The notes under the pieces: model-generated
Database searches by the model: none
The model's input: the letters and a program-made list of their open reading frames with translations, nothing else
Told to the model about the DNA's origin: nothing
Translations under genes and position numbers: made by a program
Assembly (NCBI GenBank): GCA_045594245.1
Contig: JAZNYG010000097.1
Location: 1-13,877 of the forward strand
Direction of reading: 5' to 3'
From: UBA1189 sp045594245
GTDB taxonomy: Bacteria; Bacteroidota; Bacteroidia; Bacteroidales; Bacteroidaceae
DNA length: 13,877 nt
Shown: positions 13,755-13,877 of the stretch, piece after piece
Layout: every line of letters begins with the position of its first letter
Numbering within the stretch: the first letter of the stretch is position 1

Positions 13755-13877
13755 ATGGCAAACCACAAATCATCGCTGAAGAGAATCAGACAGACTGAAA
13801 CCAGAAGATTGCGCAACAGATACTATGCTAAGACCATGCGTAACGCAGTTCGTAAGCTCCGCGCAACCACTGATAAG
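13755..13877 (+). CDS. rpsT: Ribosomal protein bS20, N-terminal part (runs off the window)
   Basis: The first 41 codons are present, starting MANHKSSLKRIRQTE and continuing with RRLRNRYYAKTMRNAVRKLR. This lysine- and arginine-rich helix is typical of bS20, which binds 16S rRNA early in 30S assembly; the full protein is about 85 residues. The frame is open to the right edge. It follows tRNA-Glu directly and shares its promoter. Confidence 0.96.
   Translation, partial: MANHKSSLKRIRQTETRRLRNRYYAKTMRNAVRKLRATTDK

Noticed and set aside
1..13877. Search for CRISPR arrays, transposases, prophage or defence genes
   Set aside because: No regularly spaced repeats of CRISPR size and no recognisable transposase, integrase, nuclease or toxin-antitoxin frames were seen.

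Overview
This window looks like a chromosomal segment of a Bacteroidales bacterium, most likely Prevotellaceae or a close relative. Four things point there: Bacteroidetes-type promoters (TTTG, 19-20 bases, TAnnTTTG) at 4469-4500, 13519-13549 and 13566-13596; a NigD-like lipoprotein; a C-terminal tail of the kind common in Prevotella secreted proteins; and a tRNA-Glu/rpsT block divergent from recO. The genus is an inference.

Layout. Positions 1-4119 are a carbohydrate-degradation module. It holds the last 50 codons of a secreted protein and, overlapping its stop codon by four bases, a 1322-residue periplasmic enzyme that joins a GH2 beta-galactosidase-type enzyme to a complete GH53 endo-beta-1,4-galactanase. 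This gene is visibly richer in G+C and in C-ending codons than everything after it. A gene-free stretch of about 410 bases (4120-4533) follows. A promoter at its right edge drives an acyltransferase of the PlsC/PlsB superfamily (4534-5697) and a NigD-like lipoprotein (5711-6376), ending at a bidirectional terminator (6403-6428). On the minus strand lie L-fucose isomerase (6462-8237), an envelope M23 peptidase (8350-9630) and a small DUF2007 protein (9745-9972). Divergent from these is a full-length type I ABC exporter (10147-11793). After a 257-base intergenic region with nested inverted repeats come a DUF2461 protein and recO on the minus strand. The right end is tRNA-Glu(TTC) and the first 41 codons of ribosomal protein bS20, sharing one promoter that lies back to back with the recO promoter.

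How the genes work together. The left part fits pectic beta-1,4-galactan use: GH53 would cut the backbone and GH2 would release galactose from the fragments. SusC/SusD genes are not in the window, so a polysaccharide utilisation locus is only inferred. The rest is mostly core or household genes: lipid acylation, cell-wall turnover, fucose catabolism, export, DNA repair and translation.

No defence system, CRISPR array, transposase or prophage was seen. The most notable observations are the GH2-GH53 fusion, seven-base tandem repeats placed over the 3' ends of two coding regions, a perfect 11-bp hairpin touching the M23 start codon, and a nested inverted-repeat element at about 11912-12040.
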